The notes: generated by a model from the sequence alone, not told the origin. Positions 1-7,129 are shown, counted from the stretch's first letter. The stretch is 13,351 nucleotides of DNA from an uncultured Alphaproteobacteria bacterium (GCA_937919435.1 CALFRR010000196.1:1-13351); one strand, 5' to 3'. Translations and numbers: made by a program.

Positions 1-1
1 C

Positions 2-763
2 TACACCCAGAAGGCGATGGTCGGCGGTCACAAGGTCTACATCCGCACCGGCGAATACGACGACGGCCGGATCGGCGAGATCTTCGTCGACATGCACAAG
101 GAGGGCTCGGCCTTCCGCGCGCTGATGGACAGCTTCTCGATCGCCGTGTCGGTCGGCCTCCAGTACGGCGTGCCGCTGGAGGAGTTCGTCGACGCCTTCG
201 TCTTCACCAAGTTCGAGCCGGCGGGCATGGTTCTCGGCAACGAGGCGATCAAGAACGCCACGTCGATCCTCGACTACATCTTCCGCGAGCTGGCGGTCTC
301 CTATCTCGGCCGCCACGATCTGGCGCATGCCAATCCGGAGGACTTCGGCTCGACCACGGTCGGCTCGGGCACCGGCGAAGGCGCGAAGCCGCCGACCCCG
401 GTCTCCCGCGGTCTGGTGCGCGGTCGGCTGCCGGAGCGGCTGAAGGTGGTCGATGCGCCGAGCGCGGCGGGCCGGTCGACCGGCGGGCAGCCGGCGGGCA
501 CGGTGTCGTCGACGACCACGGCGGCGGTGGCGGTCGCCTCGATCTTCGGCGCCACCGCGCTGAAGCAGGGGGCGTCGCTCGATCCCAAGCCGGTCTCGGT
601 CGGCCAGAGCGAAGCCAGGCCGACGGCGGCGGATCGGCGGGCGGAAGCCCGGATCAAGGGCTACGAGGGCGAAAGCTGCTCGGAATGCGGCAACTTCACC
701 ATGGTCCGCAACGGCACCTGCCTGAAGTGCGACACCTGCGGGTCGACGAGCGGCTGTTCGTGA
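2..763 (+). CDS. nrdJ: Vitamin B12-dependent (class II) ribonucleotide reductase, C-terminal part
   Basis: The last 253 residues of the adenosylcobalamin-dependent ribonucleotide reductase, which reduces ribonucleotides to deoxyribonucleotides in the cytoplasm with or without oxygen. The 5' part lies outside the window and the frame is open from base 2. The first ~100 residues are the end of the conserved barrel region (for example GEIFVDMHKEGSAFRALMDS and NATSILDYIFRELAVSYLGR). A low-complexity Ala/Pro/Thr-rich linker follows. The very C-terminus carries a Cys-rich motif, CSECG then CLKCDTCGSTSGCS, typical of alphaproteobacterial NrdJ; it resembles a zinc-ribbon and may include the Cys pair that re-reduces the active site. 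The stop TGA at 761-763 is followed by hairpins. No sign of damage. Identification is from family memory of these motifs and is very secure. Confidence 0.96.
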   Translation, partial: YTQKAMVGGHKVYIRTGEYDDGRIGEIFVDMHKEGSAFRALMDSFSIAVSVGLQYGVPLEEFVDAFVFTKFEPAGMVLGNEAIKNATSILDYIFRELAVSYLGRHDLAHANPEDFGSTTVGSGTGEGAKPPTPVSRGLVRGRLPERLKVVDAPSAAGRSTGGQPAGTVSSTTTAAVAVASIFGATALKQGASLDPKPVSVGQSEARPTAADRRAEARIKGYEGESCSECGNFTMVRNGTCLKCDTCGSTSGCS

Positions 764-780
764 GAAAGAGCAACTAAACA

Positions 781-809
781 GCTTACGCGCACCCAGGGTG
801 CGCGTGAGC
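781..809 (+). other. GC-rich hairpin after nrdJ
   Basis: Inverted repeat of about 13 bp (GCTTACGCGCACC against GGTGCGCGTGAGC, one G-T wobble) with a 3-base loop, 17 bases after the nrdJ stop. It is not followed by a run of T, so it is not a textbook rho-independent terminator. It may stabilise the nrdJ mRNA end or act with the next hairpin. Confidence 0.55.
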
Positions 810-846
810 ACTGAACGAACAAATCAGGAATCAACCTGAGAAAGAA

Positions 847-880
847 AAAGCCGAGGAGTCACCTCCTCGGCTTTCTCCAC
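847..880. terminator. Bidirectional rho-independent terminator downstream of nrdJ
   Basis: Perfect 12-bp stem (847-858 with 863-874, AAAGCCGAGGAG/CTCCTCGGCTTT) and a TCAC loop. On the plus strand it is followed by CTTTCT. On the minus strand the stem is followed by TTTCTTTCTC, so the signal is at least as strong leftward. It would end nrdJ transcription; the only rightward gene upstream is nrdJ. Confidence 0.8.
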
Positions 881-1012
881 GAAGCCCCTTTCGAGGCACT
901 TGTGGCGACGAACACCGAAAACCCGTGTCCGATATTGGCATTGAGGACAATGCACGGAGTCGGTGAATAGAGTCGAGCGGAACCTCGAATTTCCCAACAG
1001 AGGAATACCGAA

Positions 1013-1201
1013 ATGGCCACCAACACCGGCAGCGGCTTTCGACGTGGTGCGGTAACAGGTCGTACGCAGTTTGAGCGACCCGACGGTCTCTTTCAAAAGC
1101 GTGACGAGCGAACTGGTCACTTCATGGAAGTGAAGCAGACCGAGGGCAAGTTCAAGGGCGTCGCTATCGAACCCGATGGACGAGACACATCGAACTCTTG
1201 A
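1013..1201 (+). CDS. Small conserved-looking basic protein of unknown function (62 aa)
   Basis: A 62-residue, glycine- and charge-rich soluble protein with no signal peptide or membrane segment. The pattern TGSGFRRGAVTGRTQFERP, then KRDERTGHFMEVKQTEG and FKGV near the C-terminus resembles a family of short bacterial hypothetical proteins that I recall but cannot name. No catalytic motif is visible. AGAGGA at 999-1004 lies 8 bases before the ATG, a good ribosome-binding site, and a strong terminator begins at the stop codon. The gene is therefore an independent monocistronic unit in a lower-GC pocket between nrdJ and a pseudogene, which hints at an acquired segment. Function unknown; being a real gene is well supported by RBS plus terminator. 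Confidence 0.72.
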   Translation: MATNTGSGFRRGAVTGRTQFERPDGLFQKRDERTGHFMEVKQTEGKFKGVAIEPDGRDTSNS

Positions 1202-1220
1202 TTGCTCATACAATCAAGAG
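1195..1220 (+). other. Hairpin overlapping the stop codon of the 62-aa gene
   Basis: Perfect 10-bp inverted repeat CTCTTGATTG/CAATCAAGAG with a 6-base loop. It spans the TGA at 1199-1201 and shares three bases with the 5' arm of the following terminator, so the two structures partly exclude each other. Confidence 0.6.
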
Positions 1221-1257
1221 CTCCGCGGCGACGTTGTCGCCGCGGAGTTCATTTTGT
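1218..1257 (+). terminator. Rho-independent terminator of the 62-aa gene
   Basis: A 15-bp stem (1218-1232 with 1236-1250, core CTCCGCGGCGAC/GTCGCCGCGGAG) with a GTT loop, followed by ATTTTGTT. Strong GC stem plus T-rich tail is a textbook intrinsic terminator. Confidence 0.85.
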
Positions 1258-1314
1258 TGCGCAAGTACGGAGGAATACTCGGAGAAATCTGTTTTGACTG
1301 TCCTCTGCGCACCC

Positions 1315-1848
1315 TCATCCACAGAATCCTCCCCACGTCACCTCGACCGGTACGAACGATGGGAACACCCCGTTCCAGCCAATGAAGCCCCCGGGTGGGA
1401 CGATCAAGGCGAACGGCACGATCAGGCAGCGCTCGTTACGGCCGGCGTCAGCGACGACGTGAGGCCAGCGTTTTCGAACAGCTGCCTCAGCACCGCGCGA
1501 TTTGAACGGAAGATATCTCTCAGGAAACCGCGCTCCGGAAATGGCGGTGTGAGATGACCATCAGGAAGGTCCCACCCGGCGCCAGCCAACCGCCCGACTT
1601 CGCGTGCGGCGACCCACGGCGGCTCCAGATGTTCTCAGACCATACTGGCGACGAACACGTCGAAGCTCTCGGTTCACTCGGCCGGAAGTGTATGGTCGTC
1701 ACCGACGGCGTCAACGTCCGACCTCACCCCGATGTCGAGGCGGACGTAGTCGTGATTCGCCACCGGTGGAAAAGTGGCGCGGGAATGAAGGGCCGGCCCG
1801 GCCATGGCCGCAGCGTTCCAACATCCAGCACCCGCAGCGCGGCGGTGA
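1315..1848 (-). pseudogene. Decayed class I SAM-dependent methyltransferase-like gene
   Basis: Read leftward, this stretch keeps recognisable methyltransferase blocks in order but in changing frames: VLDVGT (motif I-like, from 1831), DYVRLDIG and DDHTLPAE (ending near 1677), ESFDVFVASMV then EHLEPPWVAAREVGRL (to about 1587), LAPGGTFLMVISH (from 1585, another frame), AVLRQLFENAGLT (from 1496) and NERCLIVPFALIVPP (from 1437, third frame). In-frame TGA stops interrupt it at 1674-1676 and 1635-1637, and at least four frameshifts are needed to join the blocks. This matches the usual order 'LPF..SFDvvvas..EHl.dPw.a..Ei.RlL.PGG.f' of class I methyltransferases. The remnant begins within 10 bases of the transglycosylase stop, and no intact start was found. 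The overall scheme is secure; the exact ends are approximate. Confidence 0.68.
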
Positions 1849-1855
1849 CGCCCCC

Positions 1856-3073
1856 TCACCTTCCGCCTTCGAGCGCCGAGATCAGCTCCATCGACGGCCA
1901 GGCGTCGGCGGGAAGGCCGAGCTTGATCTGCGCGGCACGGACCGCGGTGCGGGTCGCCGAGCCGAGACGGCCGTCGGGCTCGTCGTCGGTGTAGCCGGCC
2001 TTGCGCAGCAGGGTCTGCAGCCGCTTCATCTGGGTCGGATCGAGCGCCGCCACCTCGCCGCGGCCGCGCGACACCGGCGGCGCACCGGCCAGACGGGTCG
2101 CGTAATAGGCGGCGGTCGTCGAATAGACCATCGCCTTGTTCCAGCCGAGATAGGCCTGGAAGTTCGGATAGGCGAGGAAGGCCGGGCCGTTGCGTCCCAT
2201 CGGCAGCCACAGCCAGGCCGGCGGGCCGCCGGCGGCGAGCCCGGCGCCACCGGCCTTCGTCACCCCGAGGCGCTTCCAGTCGGCGCGCGGCAGCGGGTTC
2301 TCCGGATCGGCGAGGCTCCAGTCGAGGGCCGCCGGCACCGCCACCTCCTCGAGCCAGGGCTCGCCGGCCTGCCAGCCGAGTCCCTTGAGGAAGTTGGCGG
2401 CGGTCGACAGCGCGTCGGGAACCGAACGGATCACGTCGGCGCGGCCGTCGCCGTCGGCATCGACGCCGTAGGTGAAGTAGTCGGTCGGGGTGAACATCAG
2501 ATGGCCGAGTTCGCCGGCCCAGTCGCCGATCATCTCCGACGGCTTCAGGTCGCCGCGCTCGACGATCCGGAGGAGATCGATCAGCTCGCGCCGGAACATC
2601 TCCGAACGCCGGCAGTCCCAGGCGAGCGTCGCCACCGCGCTCGGCGCCCGATACTTGCCGAGATCCGAGCCGAAATCGGTCTCGAGCCCCCAGAAGGCGA
2701 CGAGCACCGGCCCCGGCACCCCGTAGCGCCGCTCGATCCGGTCGAGCAGTGCGGCATGGGTGGCGAGCAGCTTCTTGCCGCGGCTCATCCGGTCGGCGGA
2801 GACCATCCGATCGGAGAAGGTCAGAAAGGTCTGCTGGAAGACGCCCTGGCCGTGGTCGCGGCGGACGATCGCCGGATCGTAGGCGACCCCGGCGAGCCCG
2901 GCGTCGATCGCGGAGGCGGAGATGCCGGCGGCGGCGGCCTCCTTGCGGACGCTCGCCAGAAAGCCGTCGAAGCCGCTCGCGTCGCGCCCACAGGTGGCGG
3001 CGGATGCCAGCGCGGGAGCGAGGGCGAAGAGAAGGCCGGCGGCGAAACCGAGTCTTGCGCTCCGACCGACCAT
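1856..3073 (-). CDS. Lytic murein transglycosylase, MltB family, with peptidoglycan-binding domain
   Basis: A 405-residue exported cell-wall enzyme that cleaves the MurNAc-GlcNAc bond non-hydrolytically, leaving 1,6-anhydro-MurNAc ends. Residues 1-25 form a Sec signal peptide ending ALASA. The MltB-type SLT domain spans about 33-330 and contains WGLETDFG, where E131 is the expected catalytic acid, then GELGHLMFTPTDYF (188-201) and the substrate-groove region YPNFQAYLGWNKAMVYS. A PG_binding_1 repeat fills 345-402 (DPTQMKRLQTLLRKAGY, DGRLGSATRTAVRAAQ). This architecture and length are normal for alphaproteobacteria. AAGGAGA (3079-3085) sits 5 bases before the ATG and decides this start, although the frame stays open far upstream. 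It is monocistronic, separated by 338 bases from the regulator gene upstream. No lipobox was seen, so it is likely soluble in the periplasm. Confidence 0.93.
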   Translation of the reverse strand: MVGRSARLGFAAGLLFALAPALASAATCGRDASGFDGFLASVRKEAAAAGISASAIDAGLAGVAYDPAIVRRDHGQGVFQQTFLTFSDRMVSADRMSRGKKLLATHAALLDRIERRYGVPGPVLVAFWGLETDFGSDLGKYRAPSAVATLAWDCRRSEMFRRELIDLLRIVERGDLKPSEMIGDWAGELGHLMFTPTDYFTYGVDADGDGRADVIRSVPDALSTAANFLKGLGWQAGEPWLEEVAVPAALDWSLADPENPLPRADWKRLGVTKAGGAGLAAGGPPAWLWLPMGRNGPAFLAYPNFQAYLGWNKAMVYSTTAAYYATRLAGAPPVSRGRGEVAALDPTQMKRLQTLLRKAGYTDDEPDGRLGSATRTAVRAAQIKLGLPADAWPSMELISALEGGR

Positions 3074-3352
3074 CTCATTCTCCTTCTCGTCCGAGAGCGC
3101 CGACCGCGGCGCGAATCGCGTGTTCGAAGCGCGGAATTTCGTCGGAAAAGGCGGCGACAAATGGACTTCGCCGGAAGATCGGGCCGATCCGACGCGCGAG
3201 CGGACCGGATCCGCCGTCCTGCAGGCGGCGGCGATCCGGACGGATGGGGTGGGAGATGCGGTTCGGGACGGCGGCCGCCGGATCGAGGCGGACCGGCCGG
3301 CCGTCCGGACGGGCGATCGGAGATCGACACCCGAGAGGATGCCCGGCCCAAA
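3074..3352 (-). other. Intergenic region upstream of the transglycosylase
   Basis: The 338-base gap between the Crp/Fnr gene and the transglycosylase holds the putative crp terminator (3353-3370) and, presumably, the transglycosylase promoter with its ribosome-binding site at 3079-3085. No convincing gene, FNR-like box or repeat was found in it. Confidence 0.4.
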
Positions 3353-3370
3353 GGAGGGCGGGCGCCCTCC
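3353..3370 (-). terminator. Possible terminator of the sensor-crp operon
   Basis: On the minus strand GGAGGGC-GCCC-GCCCTCC forms a 7-bp GC stem followed by TTTGGG, about 41 bases after the regulator's stop codon. The T run is short, so it is a moderate call. Confidence 0.5.
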
Positions 3371-3411
3371 CCGCCCCTTCCGCAGATCCGCGTCGCCGAT
3401 CGTTCGCCGGC

Positions 3412-4092
3412 TCAGCGACGCTTCACCGGATGCAGCCGGAAGGTCGAGCGATCGGTGAATTCGGCGACTTCCAGCTCTTCCAGCCGCTTCAGACTGCGCG
3501 AGATGGTCTCCGGCGAGGTGCCGACCATGGCGGCGAGATCGCGCTTCAGGAGCGGGGTCGAGACTTCGACCGCCCCGGCGTCGTCGACCGACGAGCCGGC
3601 GAGTGCGCAGAGCGTCGAATAGAGCCGATCCTGCACGTCGAGGGTGGAAAGCCGCAGGATGTGCTCCTCGTAGGCGCTGGCCTGGGCCGCGGTCTGCTGC
3701 ATCAGCAGGGTCAGCAGACGCTCGTCGTCGCGCAGAGCGGCGCGGAAACGGTCGCCGCGCACCACGACCAGCTCGCAGCCGGTCAGCGCCTGGGCCGAAT
3801 TGCGGTGGCTGCCGGCGTCGACGAGGTCGTTCCAGGCGAGCAGCGCCCCCGGCCGGGTGATGCCGAACATCGCCATCCGGCCGTCCTCGTCGACCCGTTC
3901 GAGCGCCACCATGCCGCGGATCAGGCAGTAGATGCCGGCCACCGCGGTCCCCTGGTGGTAGACGTAGGAGCGGCGCCGATACCGGATCGGCGCGGCGCAT
4001 TCGTGGGGGAACAGGTCGCGGAGCACGTCCGGCGGCCCTTCGTCCTGCACACACACGGCCGTCGCGGCCTTCATCTGACGTGCGTCCGCCAT
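3412..4092 (-). CDS. Crp/Fnr-family transcriptional regulator with FNR-type recognition helix
   Basis: A 226-residue cytoplasmic DNA-binding regulator. Residues ~20-125 form the cNMP-binding-type beta-roll (YHQGTAVAGIYCLIRGMVAL, then FGITRPGALLAW), followed by a dimerisation helix (~125-155) and a winged HTH (178-215, LLKRDLAAMVGTSPETISRS). The recognition helix carries E195, S198 and R199 in ETISR, the same E-x-x-S-R signature as E. coli FNR, which reads TTGAT-N4-ATCAA half-sites. The N-terminus lacks the clustered Cys of oxygen-sensing FNR (single Cys at 14, 32, 56, 106, 162), so it more likely belongs with NnrR/DNR/FixK-type proteins; ligand unknown. The start at 4092 has AGAGG 7 bases upstream and overlaps the sensor gene by 22 bases; ATG at 4074 would give an ATGA overlap and is an alternative. 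Translational coupling to the sensor and FNR-like boxes at 6875, 7034 and 7837 suggest it controls its own operon and nos (inference). Confidence 0.9.
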   Translation of the reverse strand: MADARQMKAATAVCVQDEGPPDVLRDLFPHECAAPIRYRRRSYVYHQGTAVAGIYCLIRGMVALERVDEDGRMAMFGITRPGALLAWNDLVDAGSHRNSAQALTGCELVVVRGDRFRAALRDDERLLTLLMQQTAAQASAYEEHILRLSTLDVQDRLYSTLCALAGSSVDDAGAVEVSTPLLKRDLAAMVGTSPETISRSLKRLEELEVAEFTDRSTFRLHPVKRR

Positions 4093-6818
4093 CGCGCGAC
4101 CTCTTCCAGATTGACGACGTTGTCCGCCCGCACCGGATGGAGGGGCAGATGGATTTCGAGGAGTTCGTGGCCGCTCGCGGTGCGGCCGACCTGCACCCGT
4201 CCGCCGAGCCCGTCGGCGATGGTGCGGACCAGAGTGAGCGCCAGGGCCTCGACCCGGGCGCCCTGCGGCTCCACCAGACCGGATGCCGCATCGGGCTCGC
4301 GGACGCGCCGCGACGGGCGGCCGCGTTCGTCGGTGACCGAGATCACGTAGTGGCCGCCCCCGCCGTCCAGCGCGTCACCGAGCCGGGTGACGATCCGGAC
4401 CCGGCCACCGGCCTCGTCCGGTGCGGCGTCGAGATGCGCCACGAGGTTGGCGACGAGCCGGCCGATCTCGTCGGGATCGCCGATCACCCGGGCATCGCGG
4501 TCCCCGAGGGCGAGTTCGACGACGGTTTCGGGCGGCAGCGTCGCGGTGAACTCGCCGACCCGCGTCTCGATCAGCCCGGCGACGTCGACCGACCGGGCGG
4601 GAGCCCGCCGGCCGTCCGCGGGGACGGCGAGACGCTCGCACAGCTGCCGCATCTTCTCGGTGAGGCCGATCACCGCGGCGAGATGATCGACGACCGGCGA
4701 CCCCGCCGAGAGACCGGCGATCGCTTCGTCGGCATGGGCGCGGATGCGCGGCCACAGCGCCGCGAACTCGCCGCCGAAGCTCGAGCCGAGCCGATTGGCG
4801 AGCTGCGCGCGGCGCAGCCGCCCGAGCTCGTCGGCGAGCCGGCGGTGTTCCTCTTCGGCCTGTTTGACCCGGGTGACGTCGAGGGCGACGCCGTCCCAGA
4901 TCCAGCCGTCGGCGGAGCGGGTCGGCGCGGCGAGCACCCGCAACCAGACGGCCCGTTCGTCGCCGCCGCGGTCGAGCCGCAGTTCGAAGTCGAGCGAACC
5001 GATGCCGGCGCGACGCAGCAGATAGAAGAGAGCGGTGCGATCCTCGCGGGCGAGGATTCGGCGGACCAGATCGCGCAGCGGCCGGTCGACCACCTCGGCG
5101 ACGGTCAGCCCGGTCAGGCGCTCGAGCTTGGCGCCGACCGCCACCACCCGGGCGCACCCGCCGTCGGGGACGGCGACGCGGAAGACCACGCCGGGCAGCG
5201 TGTCCATGACGTTCCTGAGCCGCTCGGCGTTCTCGTTGCCGCGCCGTGCCTCGAGCAGATCGCCCTGAATCAGGCGGTCGCGCAGATGGGCGAGGGATCG
5301 GGCGAGATCGCCGATCTCGTCGCGGCCGGAGGCATCCGGCAGGGTCAGCAGGCGTTCGCCCTCGGCGAGGCGGCGGACATTGTCGGCGAGGCGGCGGAGC
5401 GGCGGCACGATCGACAGGCCGAGCAGCGACAGCACCGACACGGCGAGCACGATCGCCACCACCATGCCGCCGCCGATCCACCAGGCGTGCCGCATCGTCA
5501 ACGCCTCCTGGGCGTCGACGTTGCGGTTCATCTCGACCAGGATCCGGCGCTCGAAGGCGCGCAGCCTGTCGATGCGCTCGCTGGTCACGTCGAACCAGTC
5601 GCGGACCCGGAGGCCGAGCGCGTCGCGGCTCTCGATCGAGCGCCGCATCTGGGCGAGTGCGGGCGACACCGCGACGGCGCTGCGATAGGCGTCGGCGACG
5701 CTCGGCGAGACCAGCGTCTCGAAGGCATGGCCGATCGCGTCCTGGTCGTTGGCGAGGGTGCGGATGTTCTCCGGCCGACCGGCGAGCATGTCGGGCACCG
5801 AACCGGCGAGGATGCCGGCACCGAGCGCCCGCTCACGGCCGGCCCGCTCCTTCGCCTCGAGCAGGAAGACGTAGGCGATGGTGTCCTTGCCCCAGTCGGA
5901 GGAGAGCTCGGTGCGCACCACTTCCGGCACCACGGCCATCAGGTCGGCGATCGCGGTGCCGTAGTACTCGGTGGTCTCGACCGCGTCGAAGGCGCCGTCG
6001 GCGACGTCGGAGCGGACCTTCGGGATCAGGGCGAGCGAAGCGCGGGCGCCCTCCAGGGCGTCGCGGGTGGCGCCGGACGGCAGATGGGCGAGCAGGCGTT
6101 CCTCGGCGGCGCGATAGCGGGCGAGGCCGACGTCGGAACGCAGCATCTGCTCAAGCAGCCGGGTCCGGTCGAGGCGCGGATTGGAGGCGATCATCGCCGA
6201 CAGCGCGTGCTCGGTCTGCAACTCGTGGACGACCGCGGCGATCTCGCCGTTGAGCCGGTTCATGTCGCGCAGCAGCCGGACCGAATGCATGGTTCCGGCG
6301 AGTTCGCCGAAGGCGACCGCGGCCAGTCCGAGGACGACCGCCACGACGATCACGCCGAGCAGTCCTAGGCGCCAGCGCAGTCCGAGCAGATCGTAGGAGA
6401 GGCGGAAGCGGCCGTGTGGGGCGCCGTCGCCCGGGGCGCGGGGGAAGTGCGCGGCCATCGGCAGATCCTGGCGGACGACGTGGTCGACCAGCCAGGTGCG
6501 CATCAGGCCCACCGCCCGCCCGACCTGTTCGGCGTCGCCCGGATCGAGCGGATGAGCGGCGACGACCGACAGCGACGAGGCGAATTCGCCGCGCCGGCGC
6601 AGCAGGGTCGCTTCGGGCAGGCGCTCCAGCGAAGCCGTCTCGCGCTCGAAGTGCTCGCGGAACCGGTCGAGGAACGCCACCAGATGTCCGGCGGCGACGG
6701 AGATGTCGCCCCGTGCGTGGGCGTCCTCGGCGGCGCGCAGGCGTTCGAACAGGCAAGCGTGATCGTCGTCGATCGCGCCGATCCCGATCCGCCAGTCCGT
6801 GTGCGCGTCGAATCCCAT
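4071..6818 (-). CDS. Membrane sensor: hemerythrin-like, NIT, HAMP, PAS and degenerate histidine-kinase module
   Basis: A 915-residue inner-membrane sensor. Residues 1-125 resemble bacteriohemerythrin (DWRIGIGAIDDDH with H20, HFERE with H56/E60, WLVDHVVRQD with H113/D118), but the expected His pair reads L73 and G77. TM1 lies at ~151-174. A periplasmic NIT domain, the nitrate/nitrite-sensing type, fills ~185-430 (ELQTEHALSAM, EYYGTAIADL, YVFLLEAKERAGRERALGAG). TM2 is at ~445-470, HAMP at ~468-520, PAS at ~535-650, then a short coiled coil. The kinase-like end is degenerate: the H-box reads SSFGGEFAAL with Gly683 for His, the N-box NLVAHLDAA has His795 for Asn, and the G1 Gly residues are lost (VTDERGRPS). 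It is probably a non-phosphorylating sensor acting on or with the overlapping Crp/Fnr gene. Start: GGGGAG at 6830-6835, 11 bases upstream. An FNR-like box at 6875-6888 lies ahead. Family domains secure; mechanism inferred. Confidence 0.88.
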   Translation of the reverse strand: MGFDAHTDWRIGIGAIDDDHACLFERLRAAEDAHARGDISVAAGHLVAFLDRFREHFERETASLERLPEATLLRRRGEFASSLSVVAAHPLDPGDAEQVGRAVGLMRTWLVDHVVRQDLPMAAHFPRAPGDGAPHGRFRLSYDLLGLRWRLGLLGVIVVAVVLGLAAVAFGELAGTMHSVRLLRDMNRLNGEIAAVVHELQTEHALSAMIASNPRLDRTRLLEQMLRSDVGLARYRAAEERLLAHLPSGATRDALEGARASLALIPKVRSDVADGAFDAVETTEYYGTAIADLMAVVPEVVRTELSSDWGKDTIAYVFLLEAKERAGRERALGAGILAGSVPDMLAGRPENIRTLANDQDAIGHAFETLVSPSVADAYRSAVAVSPALAQMRRSIESRDALGLRVRDWFDVTSERIDRLRAFERRILVEMNRNVDAQEALTMRHAWWIGGGMVVAIVLAVSVLSLLGLSIVPPLRRLADNVRRLAEGERLLTLPDASGRDEIGDLARSLAHLRDRLIQGDLLEARRGNENAERLRNVMDTLPGVVFRVAVPDGGCARVVAVGAKLERLTGLTVAEVVDRPLRDLVRRILAREDRTALFYLLRRAGIGSLDFELRLDRGGDERAVWLRVLAAPTRSADGWIWDGVALDVTRVKQAEEEHRRLADELGRLRRAQLANRLGSSFGGEFAALWPRIRAHADEAIAGLSAGSPVVDHLAAVIGLTEKMRQLCERLAVPADGRRAPARSVDVAGLIETRVGEFTATLPPETVVELALGDRDARVIGDPDEIGRLVANLVAHLDAAPDEAGGRVRIVTRLGDALDGGGGHYVISVTDERGRPSRRVREPDAASGLVEPQGARVEALALTLVRTIADGLGGRVQVGRTASGHELLEIHLPLHPVRADNVVNLEEVARWRTHVR

Positions 6819-6847
6819 CGCCCGGATGTCTCCCCATCGGCGGGGTG

Positions 6848-6888
6848 ATCCTATCCCGGAGAGCCTCCGAACGCTTGACGTCCGTCAA
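6848..6888 (-). promoter_or_regulatory. Leftward promoter with FNR/NNR-type box for the sensor-crp operon
   Basis: TTGAC-GTCC-GTCAA at 6875-6888 is a perfect 5-4-5 palindrome of the FNR/NNR/DNR type. On the minus strand TAGGAT (6848-6853) is a plausible -10, predicting a start near 6840. That puts the box centre at -41.5, the classic class II activator position, and leaves a leader of about 22 nt with the GGGGAG site. Box seen directly; start site inferred. Confidence 0.65.
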
Positions 6889-6953
6889 GACTTCCCGCGC
6901 GCGCGAAGCACGCGAGCCGGCGACCGGACGTCGCAGGAGGGGAACAACTTACC

Positions 6954-6983
6954 CCTTTCGACGGAGATCACCCCGTCGAAAGG
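6954..6983. repeat. Perfect 11-bp inverted repeat in the divergent control region
   Basis: CCTTTCGACGG (6954-6964) and CCGTCGAAAGG (6973-6983) with an 8-base spacer. No T tract follows on either strand, so it is more likely an operator for a dimeric regulator than a terminator. It lies between two FNR-like boxes. Confidence 0.6.
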
Positions 6984-7033
6984 ACGTGTCGGGGCACCTG
7001 TCGCAACGGAAACGTGCCGAAGACGGCGCGAGC

Positions 7034-7075
7034 TTGTCGAAAGTCAAGGAACGCGACGGCGCGGCGGTGTCTGAT
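7034..7075 (+). promoter_or_regulatory. Rightward promoter with FNR/NNR-type box for the Cys/His-rich small gene
   Basis: TTGTC-GAAA-GTCAA (7034-7047) is an imperfect FNR-type 5-4-5 element. TCTGAT at 7070-7075 could be its -10, predicting a start near 7082 and again placing the box at about -41.5. A short CCCCC/GGGGG hairpin (7089-7103) would then lie in the 5' leader of the gene at 7130. Confidence 0.5.
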
Positions 7076-7129
7076 GGCGCAGTGGGATCCCCCGTGCCGG
7101 GGGTCGGGATCCGTCGAACGGAGCGCGAC

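Noticed and set aside
824..1213. 129-codon minus-strand frame with CPQCQYRTRVFG near its centre
   Set aside because: The Cys motif is isolated, the frame runs over two terminators and the better-supported 62-codon gene, and no good ribosome-binding site or family pattern was seen.
1199..1215. TTGATTG...CAATCAA read as an FNR box
   Set aside because: The half-site spacing does not fit the 5-4-5 layout, and it is part of a hairpin at the end of a gene.
1635..1676. In-frame TGA codons in the methyltransferase remnant read as selenocysteine or recoding
   Set aside because: Additional frameshifts elsewhere in the same remnant and lack of a start point to a pseudogene; nothing suggests a recoding element.
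1856..4291. 811-codon minus-strand frame suggesting a much longer transglycosylase
   Set aside because: The upstream part is low-complexity Arg/Pro/Ala shadow of the Crp/Fnr gene. The ribosome-binding site and signal peptide fix the start at 3073.
4080..6368. 762-codon open frame on the plus strand opposite the sensor gene
   Set aside because: Repetitive His/Gly/Asp/Arg composition of an antisense shadow; the minus-strand product has clear NIT, HAMP and PAS modules.
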